Shown: positions 32,621 through 44,239 of the stretch, piece after piece
How positions within the stretch are numbered: the first letter of the stretch is position 1
Layout: the number at the start of each line of letters is the position of its first letter
Assembly: GCA_032433765.1 (NCBI GenBank)
Contig: JAVIAB010000051.1
Coordinates: 76,941,712 to 77,005,711 of the forward strand
Reading direction: 5' to 3'
DNA from: Megaustenia siamemsis
Lineage: Eukaryota; Mollusca; Gastropoda; Stylommatophora; Ariophantidae
DNA length: 64,000 nt
Notes under the pieces: generated by a model
The model's input: only the letters and a program-made list of their open reading frames with translations
Told to the model about the DNA's origin: nothing
Databases searched by the model: none
Program-made: the position numbers and the translations under genes

Positions 32621-34370
32621 ATAGACGGCTTCCCAATAACAACTTTCTGCTAGCTTGGCAGTCTCAAAATGAAAGCTTCTATCTGGGGCGGTTCTGATCA
32701 TCTCCCATAAACGCGTCAATATTCATCATTCTCAAAATGAAAACTCAATACATAGTCGTCCCTTCCTACATCAAGCGGCTTGAGGTTGTTCTCAACATAG
32801 CTTTCCATTAATGTGTAAATACATATCATTATCAAAATGAAAACTCAACAAGCTGTCCCTGCGGTTTACAGCTAAATGGTCTGGCGTTCTGTTTAATTTT
32901 ACACATTAATATATGGTCATTGGATAAAAAATGGACACTGTTATCATTTTAGGAATACTCTTCGAGACGTGAATACATTTCTTTAATACAAATATGCGAT
33001 CACTCTAGAGACACAAAACACTCTATGTAACAAATTAGTTTAGAATAATTACTTTGTTTATAATCGTTGCCGCTTCTTTAAGTATCTTCGTTGCTAACAT
33101 TTCACATTATTCCATGTTCACTAACTTTTGCTTTTCTAGGACACTAAATGCACACATGTTTCAGAAGAGAACAACCATTCGACTTGTATTACACCATGAC
33201 AAAGATTAAAAACAAAAAATCTAATTTAAATGACATTTTCTTGTGTACTATGGGCATGATGTCAGAACTAATTTTTATATTAATTTCCGTTGACTTTACC
33301 GTCTTCTAAGCCATGAACGTTAACACACAATTAATTAGGTATTCAGTCTATCTAAGGTCTAAGGATAATAGAACTCTTCATTTTTGAAGATTGACTACTA
33401 CGTCTTGTTTAGTTATTAAGATCATTTACTTACACAGACAAGCACATAAATAAACACATAGATTTATATAAACAAACAACTTCCGATATGAAACTAAATC
33501 GAGGGCGCAATAAAACATTTGTCATTCCCCCTCTTATCGGTTATTAAATTCCCGGAGGAGTGAGTGGGGTGATTTGTTTTTGAGATTACCGAAAAACCAA
33601 TTGTATGTGAAACGATCCATGTGATCCATGAACTTGGGTGAAATCAAAAGTATAGTTCAATCAGAAACGGACGATAAACGCAATTCCCCATGTTCAAGTG
33701 CAATTGGCGGAAACTGTTAGAAGCAGGCCGAGAAAATAATAATAAAATAATAATTCCAAACAAATCATCTCAAATATTCAGTTTTCATTGCAAAGAAGAC
33801 ACCCTGTGTGGGCCGATAACCCACGCTCTCCTGCAATATAATGGGCCAAAATGGCGGAAAGACCAGGCAGGTATTTGGGTCAATATCAAATAATTTCACA
33901 CAAATCATGAGGTTAAAAACCTGGTAATTTTTCTTTGCAGGGGCGTTAACCATTGGTTCACTCGCGCTCATTATAAAGCAGTAAGAAGGTCATCCATTGG
34001 CTCAATACGTTTCTCGACATCGGGGCCCGTAAAACGAGGACAATCCATCAGGTCGATACGTGGCGCCACGACGGGGCAAAATATTGATTTTGTTTCCAAG
34101 TCTAGCTTGGCCACGTGGAAGAATTGCCACAATTTAACTCCTAGCTTTGAGATTACAACAATCTGTTTCCCCTGTCGTAATTTTAACAGCAATCATCTTA
34201 AACTAACGGTATCCTCTATACAATAAAAACCCGCATTTGAAATTGTAATATTCAACAGCTGAAATAAACTCTTGAAAATGGCTACATAATATATATGTAT
34301 TAATGCAGTAATAATAGTGTTTGTTACGACCTCGTGGCTTGAGCTAGCGCCAAGAATAATCTTTGGGTGT
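32621..34370. other. Plain, possibly single-copy sequence
   Basis: No transposon or array was recognised. Phrases like CTCAAAATGAAAACTCAA recur three times at 32660-32850. 33820-34010 has clustered promoter-like motifs (see findings). Short ORFs at 33690-33893 and 33971-34192 have no known motif. Confidence 0.4.
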
Positions 34371-34408
34371 TTTTTTTTTTTTGGGGGGGGGGGGGGAGGG
34401 GGGGGAGG
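34371..34408. repeat. T-run followed by G-run
   Basis: About 12 T are followed by interrupted G runs. The stretch is prone to sequencing error. Confidence 0.9.
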
Positions 34409-34869
34409 AAAGAAGGCATCGTTAAAGAGTAAATTTCAGGGTAAAAAGATGGTTCTGCCTGTTATGTCTGCAGGATTACACGAGAGATTGTGACTATCAG
34501 GATGGCAGATAGACACCAAACATTATTATATGCATAACATAATGTTTCACTTAGACGTTTTTGAAATTCAAATTGAACGTCTAATGTGTGATTTCAAAGT
34601 TTTGTGTTTCTAAAACACATTCACAATATTTATCTTAAAAGACTGTGAAATTAAACATGCAAGTATAATATTTGTTTATTCACGGCATTCGAATTAAACC
34701 AACAGATTTGCCTTTTAAATTTTGGATACCAAAAAGTAACGTATAATGTTTGCATTGTAAATACATATATACGGGATGTTTATAAAGTCGTTGTGCAGTG
34801 AAAATATTTTTTGAAATTATTGGCAATTATATAGTAAATTTGTATTATTATCCTACACATTACAGCTGG

Positions 34870-35130
34870 TTCACTGAGTTGGGGAAGGTAAGGACAGCGA
34901 AAAAGAGTTTAGGCCCCTTTCTCTCACATCTAAACGTAGCCTTCACTTCTTCCTAAAACCCCGAGGGTCTCACTGACTCACTTCAACAACCATCTCTATT
35001 TATCTCTGTCTTATGTCGGTATTTGGGACTCTGCAAGAAATCGAGGTCTGTCAATTCTTGGATGCTATTTTCCCATCTTTTTCCTCTGTCCACCTCTCCT
35101 TAGGCTGTGGCCTAGTTCGGTCAAAGTTAA
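34870..35130 (-). mobile_element. Possible LINE C-terminal fragment
   Basis: On the minus strand, GKRWENSIQELTDLDF and SPKYRHKTEINRD resemble the RRWEDNI-type end of LINE reverse transcriptases. The match is from pattern only, the frames are broken, and the family is unassigned. Confidence 0.4.
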
Positions 35131-35165
35131 TACTACACGAACTAGCGACATTATGTATGTTATTG

Positions 35166-35443
35166 TACAAAAAAGGCAGCTTCTAAAAAACATCAGAAAG
35201 AAACAATCAACATTTTTTCGGGCACATCATGAGTAGAGGAAAGTTGGAATACTTGGTTACAACTGGCAAAATAAAAGGAAAGAGAGATCGCGGACGACAA
35301 AGAGAGAAAATACTAGATAGCTAGGTGTCACGGCATGGGAAACAGTCAACAACAGAACTGATACGATGCACTGCAGATAGAAGATTGTGGAAGGACATTA
35401 TCGCCTACGTCAACCGGTATGGCACATGATGATGATGACTGTA
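35166..35443 (+). mobile_element. LINE-Y 3' end
   Basis: AAAAAACATCAGAAAGAAAC, CATCATGAGTAGAGG, AAGTTGGAATACTTGGTTAC and GAGAGATCGCGGACGAC match the other LINE-Y copies. It ends CGGTATGGCACATGATGATG followed by another ATGA, the GAT-type tail. Confidence 0.85.
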
Positions 35444-36108
35444 CATTATATATCATTAATCAAGCCCGGATATTCACAATATCATTACAGGTGGAATTAC
35501 ATAACGAACCATTTGGGTCTGGAGTGAAAATTGAATGTAGAGAAATAACTATCACCAAGGTGTGTATGCCATTCTTAGGGGAGTTTGTATGTGGCTGGAG
35601 AATACAGACAACATGCCTATTGCAGTTATCACTAGCTGCTCATGTCTGCATTTTTATTTCACTCTTGAACTCGTGGATAAAAAAAACTAGAACTCGAATT
35701 AGGATAAACAATAGATCATGAACAATAGAACAATTACTAGGATAAACAATAGAAAATGGACAATAGAAAAAGTACTAGAATAAACAACATAACAAGAAAA
35801 ATACAACAATTACTACATAAACATAGATCATGAAAAGCTCGGAAATACTGGTCTTGGCCAGGCCGTTAGATCATTCGATATGCGCCTAGCAGTATATTTT
35901 TTGTCTTCATTGATGTAGAAATCATCATACATATCTGCGTTATTGTGGGTGGTTTGTGGTGTGGTCTGCATGTAAGATATTGATAATCTTACCGTACAGT
36001 CTCACTTTAATAATTTGTATTTCCTGTCCTATTGTGCATTTAGTGTGCACGTTTCACATGTTTGTTAAGCACTGATTATACAAGTGCTCGATTCTGATTA
36101 GCTTGGTT
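35444..36108. other. Unassigned sequence with weak degenerate repeat
   Basis: 35700-35830 contains loosely repeated AGGATAAACAATAGA phrases. A 100-codon plus-strand ORF at 35419-35721 has no recognisable domain and includes an ATTTTTATTTCACTC piece shared with element F. Confidence 0.35.
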
Positions 36109-36118
36109 ATTTTAACAA

Positions 36119-38254
36119 TAACCACTGCCTCGTGGGTGAGACTTTTTAGTCAAAGGCTAGCGGAGCCAATCGTAAACAAACCGAAAGGCAACAGAAAACC
36201 ACCGTCGTAACTTCTTTGTACAATCATGAATCGCCACAACAAGAAAGAGCTTAAATTAACATCAAGTTAAATTTAGATTTACTCAAATTAGACAAGAAGC
36301 TGTAAGACAAATACAAAATCACAATTCAGAACCGGTACAATGCAATAGAGAAGATACAGAGCATTGATGAACAGTGGGAAATGCTAAAAGAATCAATGCA
36401 ACAAACATCAAAAGAGTTCATACCACCAGTGAGGACAAATTCAAGAAAGAAATGGAAGACAGATGACATTTTGCAGCCAATGGATACAAGAAGAAGAAAT
36501 AAAGAAAATAAAGATGAGTATAAGAGATTAAATAAAGAAATTGTAATAAAATGCAATGAAGCAAAAGAAGCATGGCTAAAAGAGAGATGCAAAGAAATTT
36601 TAATGCAACAAAATGGAGATGCTAAAACTATATACTGTACAAACAAATTGAAGAATTAACCGGAAGAAAAACGCAATCAAAAACTGGTGTTTAAGATCAA
36701 AGGAAGGAGAACTGTTGATCGAACAAGAAAGCATAAGGGAACGATGAACAGTATAAATTAAAGATCTTTATAATGATGAACGAACAGAAGTAAATATTAA
36801 GGATAATGGAGAAGGACCAGAAATACTCAGAGAAGAAGTGGAAGACACCTTGCGCAATATGAAAGCAGGAAAAGCTCCTGGACCAGATAATATAACTAAA
36901 GAAGAGATTGAAGCCATGGGTGATTTTGTAAATTTTCCCTACCAAAGAAATCTGGTGCAATTGAATGCGATGATCATCGCACAATAAGCCTTATGAGTCA
37001 TATGACTAAGATATTACTAAGAATCATCATGCGAAGAGTGCGAAACAAAATCAGTCCAGAAATTAGTGATGAACAGTGTGGTTTCGTTGGAGGTAAAGGA
37101 ACAAGCAATGCCATATATATCATAAGATCTTTAGTAGAAAGAGCCATTGAGGTGAAAACAGATCTATACCTATGTTTCATAGATTACACCAAAGCATTTG
37201 ACAAAGTAAAGCACCAAGAAATAATCAAAATTTTAGAAAGCATAAACGTAGACAGCAAAGATCTAAGAATAATAAAGGACATGTACTAGCAACAAACAAC
37301 AGCCATAAGAACTGGAAACCAATTGGGAATGTTTCAACAAATAAAACAGGGTGTTAGACAAGGTTGTGTGCTGTCACCAGATTTGTTTAATATTTATAGT
37401 GAGATTATTTTAAGATCCATAAGGGGCAAGCCTGGAATAACAATTGGAGGTCATAATACAAATAATCTAAGGTATGCTGATGATACAGTATTAATACCTA
37501 AGAGTGAAAATGAGTTACAAGAAATGTAGGACATTATAGTGAAAGAAAGCAAAAATAAAGGATTCAGCCGTAATAGCTAAAAGACAGAAGTAATGGTAAC
37601 AACAAAGAAAAAGACATCACCTCAAGGCAGAATAAAGACAAGTGGAACAATATTAAAACAGGCAAATGAATTTAAATATTTAGGAACTTTGTTAATCTCA
37701 GACGGAAGATGTACAAAAGAGGTGAGATGCAGAATGGCTCAGGCAAAAGCAGCTTTCCAGAAAATGAGGAAGATACTATGCAATCCATTTTTGACAATAG
37801 AAACAAGAAAAAGAGTTCTTAAATGTTATGTAGTGCTAGTCTTAACATATGGATGCGAATCATTGACAATAGGACAACAGACAAGAAAATCACTGGAGTC
37901 TGTAGAAATGTGGTTTTACAGAAAAATGTTGAGAATACCATGGACAGCTACGAAGAGTAATGAAAATGTTCTAAAAGAGGTTAAAGCAAAAAGAGAGCTA
38001 ATTTCCAATATTAGGAAGAAACAATCATCATTTTTTGGCCATGTAATGAGAAGAGAACAACTGGAATATATTGTAACAACTGGAACAATTGAGGGAGGAA
38101 GAGATAGGGGGAAGGAAAGAGAGAAAATACCAGACAGCTTAAGAGAATAGCTTGGCAGAAGGTCAACAACAGAAATGATAAAGAACTGTCGAGATCGAAA
38201 GTTGTGGAGAGACATGATCACCTACGCGAGTAGGCCCGGTACTTGATGATGATG
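36119..38254 (+). mobile_element. LINE-X, most complete copy, with TSD and internal deletion
   Basis: The 2,136-bp copy is flanked by a 10-bp duplication, ATTTTAACAA, at 36109-36118 and 38255-38264. A leader with GGCTAGCGGAGCC at about 36157 is followed directly by the region just N-terminal to the reverse transcriptase (NRYNAIEKIQSIDEQWEML); the endonuclease domain is missing. The reverse transcriptase shows a GKAPGPDNIT region, EQCGFVGGKGTSNA, motif A CFIDYTKAFDKVKH (about 37165-37210), motif [21 protein letters not shown], and motif [11 protein letters not shown] (about 37470-37500). KYLGTLL, YGCES, FFGHVMRRE and a terminal [18 protein letters not shown] follow. Stops at 37288, 37527, 37578 and 38148 and a deletion near 36930 disable it. 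The tail is (GAT)n. Confidence 0.9.
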
Positions 38255-38264
38255 ATTTTAACAA

Positions 38265-39150
38265 GTTCGTCAATTCAATTATCTGTTGTCAATTTGAAAG
38301 GCATGCAGGACTTGAGGTTCAAGATGACCGCCTTTCAACGCCCATTGTGCACGTGATTTTTAAGATATTCGCTCGTTACTTGTTCGAGAAAGTTATTGAA
38401 ATAGAAGGCATCTTTCGCGTACTTTAATTAAAGCGTAGATCTTGTTTTCTATCTTTATATTAACCAATTCTAGTTGTTTTGCATTTATACATAGTTCATG
38501 AAAGCTTTGTATTGATATCGTCTTAATGTATATTTACACTATAGCTCATAATGTGTAATGTTCGTATTTATCCACATTCTTGTCTGAAGTGGTGCCCCAC
38601 AGCAATCGCTGTGCTATAAATTGTTATGAGTGAAATTATCGAACAGGTTTCAGGAGGCTTATGCTTTCAAATAATAAAATAAACAGCTCGGGGTAGATTA
38701 GCATGACCAGCAGATTGCAGATTCCACAGTCAAATTATATATAACACACGACAACGCTATTCTAAACCGAATGGTTTCTTAATGTCAACTTTCGAGACTA
38801 ACAACTCATTTATAGGAAACAATGGCATAACTGATAACAGGATGCTTCGCCCTTGGGGATAAGATAAGACTAAACAAACCAACGTTTCCACTTTAAAATA
38901 TCTGCAACGTGGGTCAAATAAAACTAACTACAGATGTCAAAATTCCGTATCAATGCCAGAAGGCAGAATAATTGATTGCATGATATGCTACAGAGTATAG
39001 AAATAAACAATAGAGGGGTCAGAGGGTAAGCTATGGTGTTATGAACAGCGTCTAAAAGTATTTAGTTTATTCCAACTAATTTGAGAAATCTTCGATGTCA
39101 GAAAAGTATATAGATAATAAACAGATGCAGGAAGTGAATTAACACGCACA
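38265..39150. other. Unassigned sequence
   Basis: No ORF, repeat unit or RNA gene was recognised. Confidence 0.4.
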
Positions 39151-39152
39151 CG

Positions 39153-39218
39153 CACGCAGGCAGGCAGCAGGCACGCACGCACGCGCGCGCGCACACACAC
39201 ACACACACGCACACACAT
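39153..39218. repeat. CGCA/GC/CA microsatellite
   Basis: GCAGGCAGGCAGC passes into CGCACGCACGCGCGCGCG and then CACACACA. Confidence 0.9.
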
Positions 39219-39353
39219 AAACATGCATATGCACAAATAGTAACATTAAACAACGACAGCAACTTGCAATTACAGACCAGAATTCAAACTGTTGTTTATT
39301 GGCACTAAGTCATGTCACCTGATCACAGCAGTACCAACTCAACGTAAGCTGTA

Positions 39354-39679
39354 AAAAAAGTAAAGTACCCCCGTCACGCCAAGTGGCGTATAGGGAAATA
39401 TGGTGTTATTTTACAGACCTTCAGCACATGATTTTTGGGGTAATGTGGTCAGTATTACGCCCGTGCTGCTTTACTTTCCCAGAAAAAATCCGGTACCCAT
39501 TTAAGGCTGGGTGAACCCGGAAGCCGTCGGTTGGGATCGAACCCTACCCCTTGTCCGTAGTAGTCCAGTTCACTAACCACTGAGCTATCGCGGCTCCCAC
39601 TAATTTTTAGGGAATTAGTAAAACCCAGGTGTCCTCGCCAGGGTACGAACCCCGGCTGTTGCCGTGGTAAGCCAACCGC
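39354..39679 (-). mobile_element. SINE A, composite copy with two tRNA-like heads and TSD
   Basis: A perfect 12-bp duplication, ACGTAAGCTGTA, at 39342-39353 and 39680-39691 bounds a 326-bp unit. On the minus strand it starts with one tRNA-like segment (GGTTGGCTTACCACGG, then a B-box-like GGGGTTCGTACCC). It continues with TTTTACTAATTCCC, then the usual SINE A head (GATAGCTCAGTGGTTAGTG, GGTTCGATCCCAACC), the body, and a GTACTTTAC-type 3' end. Other SINE A copies lack the outer head. Confidence 0.9.
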
Positions 39680-39691
39680 ACGTAAGCTGTA

Positions 39692-40689
39692 CTTAACACA
39701 AAATAATCACCGTCGCTGATCTACCATTAACCCCACAGTCAGTCCAACTGACTGTGGTAATAGGCCAAACTCGATCTTGGAGTTCATTTAAACAATTTCT
39801 TTTTATTATGAAAAGATCAATGAAGCAGAACTTGAAGCATGCATCAACGATGTTAAAAATATGTATTAAAAAGGTGATCAAAAATAAAATGAAAATGACG
39901 TTAACATTTACAAAACATATTCCAAATTTAAGACGAAGCAACAAAGAAAACAGAAAAATGGGGTAATGAGACCAGCATGCTTCAGCTACAGGAGAGCCCA
40001 TTGTAGGGCTGTGGTTGGTGAAGTTATCAAAAGAAAATAAGATATTGGCTTTATTCGCCTGGCCTCTATGTAGATAGAAGTTATAGAATTAGACAGTTAG
40101 AGATACAGACAGTCAGGGATAGAACAGTTATAAAAGTTAAGATTAGAAAGTTGAGCCAGTTAGTTAGGAAGTTAAGAATCTTCAAGTTGTAGTTTTAAGT
40201 CAGTTGAGAAGTTATTAAGTAAGTTGATAGAGAGTAGTAAGGATAGCAATGAACATATGAAGTTTAGTTGTGAAGTGTCTGAGAGTTTTCAAGTTGTGTT
40301 TCACATTCTGATATAAGTAAGTAGTGAAGAGAGATTGAATACAAGATATGCACTTGGGACTGATCATATCCATCGACTATTTGTCTCAGAGAAGTCCCGA
40401 ATTAATTAACATTAATTTAAGATAAATGCATCAACTACAGAACGATCATAGGCCAAGAATAATAATAGAGATCAATAAACTGATCATATGATTATAATAA
40501 ATGAGAGAATTCTGTCTTGATTTACCTGTTGTGATCAACTATAAATGTACTGTGAACAATAACATCAACATACTATACACATCACCCTCAAGGAGAAACA
40601 GGGTTCTTTAATTTATTTTTTTATTCGGGGGAGAAAGTGGCGGGGGTGAGTCCACAACTTCGCTTTTAGATAGTATGACGTCACAGCTA
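39692..40689. other. Unassigned sequence
   Basis: 40060-40320 is rich in AAGTTAGAGA/AGTTGAGAAG phrases, and two AATAAA-like motifs lie near 40475-40502. An LTR was considered but no paired copy or TG...CA ends could be shown. Confidence 0.35.
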
Positions 40690-41795
40690 CTATCAAAACC
40701 AAAGGTCCGCAATTACTATCAAAAGAGAAGCCCGCTACTATCAAATGAAAAGCCCACAGCTACTATCAAAATAAAAGTCTACAGCTACTATCAAAATAAA
40801 AGTCTACAGCTACTATCAAAATAAAAGTCTACAGCTACAATCAAATGAAAAGCCCACAGCTACTATCAAAAGAAAAGTACACAGCTACTATCAAAAGAAA
40901 AGTCCACAGCTACAATCAAAATAAAAGTCTACAGCTACAATCAAATGAGAAGCCCACAGCTACTATCAAAAGAAAAGTACACAGCTACTATCAAAAGAAA
41001 AGTCTACAGCTACAATCAAATGAAAAGCCCACAGCTACTATCAGAAAAAATTACACAGCTACTATCAAAAGAAAAGTCCACAGCTACTATCAAAAGAAAA
41101 GTACACAGCTACTATCAAAAGAAAAGTACACAGCTACTATCAAATGAAAAGTACACAGCTACTATCAAAAGAAAAGTCCACAGCTACTATCAAAAAAAAG
41201 TCCACAACTACTATCAAAAGAAAAGTCCACAGCTACTATCAAAAGAAAAGTACACAGCTACTATCAAAAGAAAAGTCCACAGCTACTATCAAATGAAAAG
41301 TACACAGCTACTATCAAAAGAAAAGTCCACAGCTACTATCAAAAGAAAAGTCCACAGCTACTATCAAATGAAAAGTACACAGCTACTATCAAAAGAAAAG
41401 TCCACAGCTACTATCAGAAGAAAAGTACACAGCTACTATCAAAAGAAGAGTCCACAGCTACTATCAAAATAAAAGTACACAGCTACAATCAAATGAAAAG
41501 TACACAGCTACTATCAAAAGAAAAGTCCACAGCTACTATCAGAAGAAAAGTACACAGCTACTATCAAAAGAAGAGTCCGCAGCTACTATCAAAAGAAGAG
41601 TCCACAGCTACTATCAAAATAAAAGTACACAGCTACAATCAAATGAAAAGTACACAGCTACTATCAAAAGAAGAGTCCACAGCTACTATCAAAATAAAAG
41701 TGCACAGCTACAATCAAAGAAAAGCCCACAGCTACAATCAAAAGAAAAGTCCACAGCTACTATCAAAAGAAAAGTCCACATCTAAAGCAGTTATT
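40690..41795. repeat. 25-bp minisatellite (CACAGCTACTATCAAAA type)
   Basis: About 44 units read AGTCCACAGCTACTATCAAA followed by AGAAA. AGTACAC, AGCCCAC, ACAATC and ATAAA variants occur. Lack of stops produces Lys/Ser/Gln-rich apparent ORFs up to 175 codons whose peptide changes phase with each unit. This is not coding. Confidence 0.95.
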
Positions 41796-41902
41796 ATTGT
41801 GGACGAGAGCAAGAAATTCTATCATGTACTCAAATAAACATTTAACAGTTCCCAATGTACTATTTTCAAGAGGACGATTTGAAAACAATGCACACTGTTT
41901 AC

Positions 41903-42003
41903 CTTAGCAACGAATACTCCAATCACTGCTGCCGCCAGTTCAGGGGCAGAGCTCCCAGCTGCCATGAATGTGGCCCCTGCGACATCTGTCTGAAGGTGAA
42001 GTA
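41903..42003 (-). CDS. Exon of an SLC24-type Na+/Ca2+(,K+) exchanger (alpha-1 repeat)
   Basis: On the minus strand a pyrimidine-rich acceptor (TTATTTTTATTTCCAG) precedes 42003 and a GTAAAC donor follows 41903. The 101-nt exon has one open frame, entering after two bases of a split codon and leaving in phase 0. It encodes 33 residues including DVAGATFMAAGSSAPEL and VIGVFVAK. DVAGATFMAAGSSAPEL is the hallmark of the alpha-1 repeat in K+-dependent Na+/Ca2+ exchangers (NCKX, SLC24), part of the ion-binding site in the membrane core; the acidic residue of APEL is conserved. These proteins exchange Na+ for Ca2+ and K+ across the plasma or organelle membrane. The next exon would be expected to begin with the GD(I/V)G segment at lower coordinates. 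I could not find it, nor any upstream exon, in the window, so large repeat-filled introns are inferred. The exact paralogue cannot be told. Confidence 0.88.
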
Positions 42004-42084
42004 CTGGAAATAAAAATAAGCCATTGTTAATTGTGATATACTAACGGATAATTAAATATATGCATATGTAAATATGGATAACCT

Positions 42085-42205
42085 GGTAACAGACAAGAAA
42101 ATCAGTGGAGAGCACAGAAACCTGGTGTCACAGAAGGATGTTGAGAATACTTGAGGCAGCTTACAAGAAGTAATGAGAACTTTTATGAGGTGAAGGTTAA
42201 CAAAA
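42085..42205 (+). mobile_element. Short LINE-X/Y-like fragment
   Basis: GACAAGAAAATCAGTGGAG, GGATGTTGAGAATACTTGAG and AAGAAGTAATGAGAACTTTT match the LINE-X region after the YGCES motif. It lies in the presumed intron upstream of the SLC24 exon. Confidence 0.65.
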
Positions 42206-42605
42206 AAATACAATGTCTACATCAGGGGGAAACAAACCTTCTCTTTGAATTAATTCTTCTTTTCTTATTTTCTCTTTCTCGCTATTACCGAAGAGGTGTC
42301 GTGGTTATATCATTTGTCGTTCTTGCGCTGTTCGGACTGTCTGAATTAGTGATTTTCCTTTGTTGTTAAATGTCTCTATCACTGCATCTATCCATCTTCT
42401 TTTGGGTCTTCTTTGGTCTTTTTCAATGCTTTCTCGAGAAGAACGTCCTTGATGGTGATTGGTGGGGATTCATTCCGAACAGGAGGCCAAAACATTTAAG
42501 TTGTTGTTGTTGTATATATTCTTGGCAGGGTTTTATTTTTTATTAATTGTAATTAAATAAATAAATACATTTTTAAATTAATTAATTAGTATTATTATTA
42601 TTTTT
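42206..42605. other. Unassigned sequence
   Basis: No feature is supported. An AAATAAATAAATAC and TTAATTAATTAG low-complexity run lies at 42545-42590. Confidence 0.35.
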
Positions 42606-42860
42606 TTGGCCAGTCCTGGACCCTAGATGCAAGAACAATAAGAAAAATAACCTCTACTAAGATTAAATGTGTTAGACGAATGACAGGAACCAGCCTGAAG
42701 TGAAGAACTGAGAAAAAAAGCTAGGAATAACCCCCGCCATAGAATATTTAAAGAAACAACAGATACAATGGTTTGGCCACGTGACAAGGCAGAAAGATAA
42801 AAACACAACCCAACAAGTCCTCAATAAACGTTGCAAGAACACCAGACCCAAGGGCTGATA
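42606..42860 (+). mobile_element. LINE L6 C-terminal fragment
   Basis: It matches 13840-14095: WTLDARTIRKITSTKIKCVR, RMTGTSL, ITPAIEYLKKQQ and QWFGHVTRQK. About 30 bp is deleted between RMTGTSL and the following KLGI segment. The frames are broken. Confidence 0.8.
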
Positions 42861-42989
42861 CACTGCGACAGCATGAACAAATGATGTAAGGTGAGACAGG
42901 GAAAAAGATAAAAACAGTTTCAAGATAGTTTAATAGAATTGTTTGATAAGAAATAAAAAACATAAATGAAAAACATTATATGAAAAATA

Positions 42990-43295
42990 TGAACTGAGTA
43001 CGACAACTTAAACAAGTTCGGAAGACATAAACAGACCAAGATATTCAGACTCAGAACAGGTCATTGTTGTCTCACAACATCCCTGTGCAAAGAGAGAACT
43101 CAGTTACATTGCAACATGCGACTATGGAGCATGCATGCAAACACCAGAGCATATTTTATAGGACTGCAGCACTCTCAACACCATTAGAACACAAATATGG
43201 CCCACATAAATAACCTTGCATGACAAACTATGATGAAACCGGCGAGGATTTCAACGCACCGTCTTGTTCATGACTCACGCTAGTCTACACGCCTA
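42990..43295 (+). mobile_element. LINE L8 C-terminus with Cys/His motif
   Basis: IFRLRTGHCCL (about 43048-43080) is followed, in a shifted frame, by CDYGACMQTPEHIL, a stop, and DCSTLNTIRTQIWP. Further on, RRGFQRTVLFMTHASLHA ends at a stop near 43293. This matches the order found at the C-terminus of several LINE reverse transcriptases, where a CxxxC...H...C cluster follows RLRTGH. A related fragment is at 54000-54150. Confidence 0.65.
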
Positions 43296-43364
43296 AATGC
43301 ATGTAAGTAGCTGATCACTGAAGAACTAATAACCAACTGTAAAAATAGAAGGTGTGGATAGGAA

Positions 43365-43935
43365 AGCTACAATGCATATTTTAAGACTGGAAAGCTGTAA
43401 CGTATATTTTATTAATGGGAAGCTGTAACGTATATTTCATGACTAAAAAGCTGTAACATATATTTCATGACTAGAAAGCTGTAACATATATTTTGTAACT
43501 GGATATATGTAACGTATATTTTATGAGTGGAAAGCTGTAACGTATATTTTATTAATGGGAAGCTGTAACATATATTTCATGACTAGAAAGCTGTAACATA
43601 TATTTCATGACTAAAAAACTGTAACATATATTTCATTACTAGAAAGCAGTAACATATATTTCATGACAAGAAAGCTGTAACATATATTTCATTACTAGAA
43701 AGCTGTAACATATATTTCATTACTAGAAAACTGTAAAATATATTCATTACTAGAAAGCAGTAACATATATTTCATTACTAGAAAGCAGTAACATATATTT
43801 CATTACTAGAAAGCTGTAACATATATTTCATAACTAGAAAGCTGTAACATATATTTCATGACTAGAAAGCTGAAACATATATTTCATGGCTGGATAGTTG
43901 TAAAATGATTGGGAAGTTGTAACATATTTTTTGAC
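43365..43935. repeat. 28-bp minisatellite
   Basis: About 20 units contain GAAAGCTGTAACATATATTT followed by CATGACTA or CATTACTA. Early units have CGTATATTTTATTAATGG variants. Confidence 0.95.
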
Positions 43936-44239
43936 ATTTTTCTCTCACTAGCACATGCTATATAAGGGAGACAAGTTTAGCTTTGGTGAAAAGATTCACC
44001 TATGTGGAAAACATAGTTAAACCAGAATGAAGAATCGACGAAGATATCATCAGGAAGATACCGAAATAAGAACCTCTTATTTACCAACATAAGTAACACA
44101 TGGGTAAGTTAACACAAAACAAAAGTAAGTACAATTTACTGTACACTAATATGAATTGTAGAGACTGGAGACAGAAACAAACAAAATGTACACTTCAGAA
44201 AACATAGAAGAAGAATTTAAAAAGGGAACAATGTTATTA
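43936..44239. other. Unassigned sequence
   Basis: No feature is supported between the 28-bp array and the old SINE A remnant. Confidence 0.35.

Noticed and set aside
36381..37289. Host reverse-transcriptase-like gene.
   Set aside because: The reading frames lie in a TSD-bounded LINE-X copy with several stops and an internal deletion.
40020..40620. Solo LTR, suggested by AATAAA-like motifs and an AAGTTAGAG-rich segment.
   Set aside because: No second copy, no TG...CA boundary with a short target duplication, and no gag-pol coding could be shown.
40845..41837. Lys/Ser/Gln-rich plus-strand ORFs up to 175 codons.
   Set aside because: They are read-through of the 25-bp minisatellite, whose peptide phase shifts each unit; there is no splice or start context.
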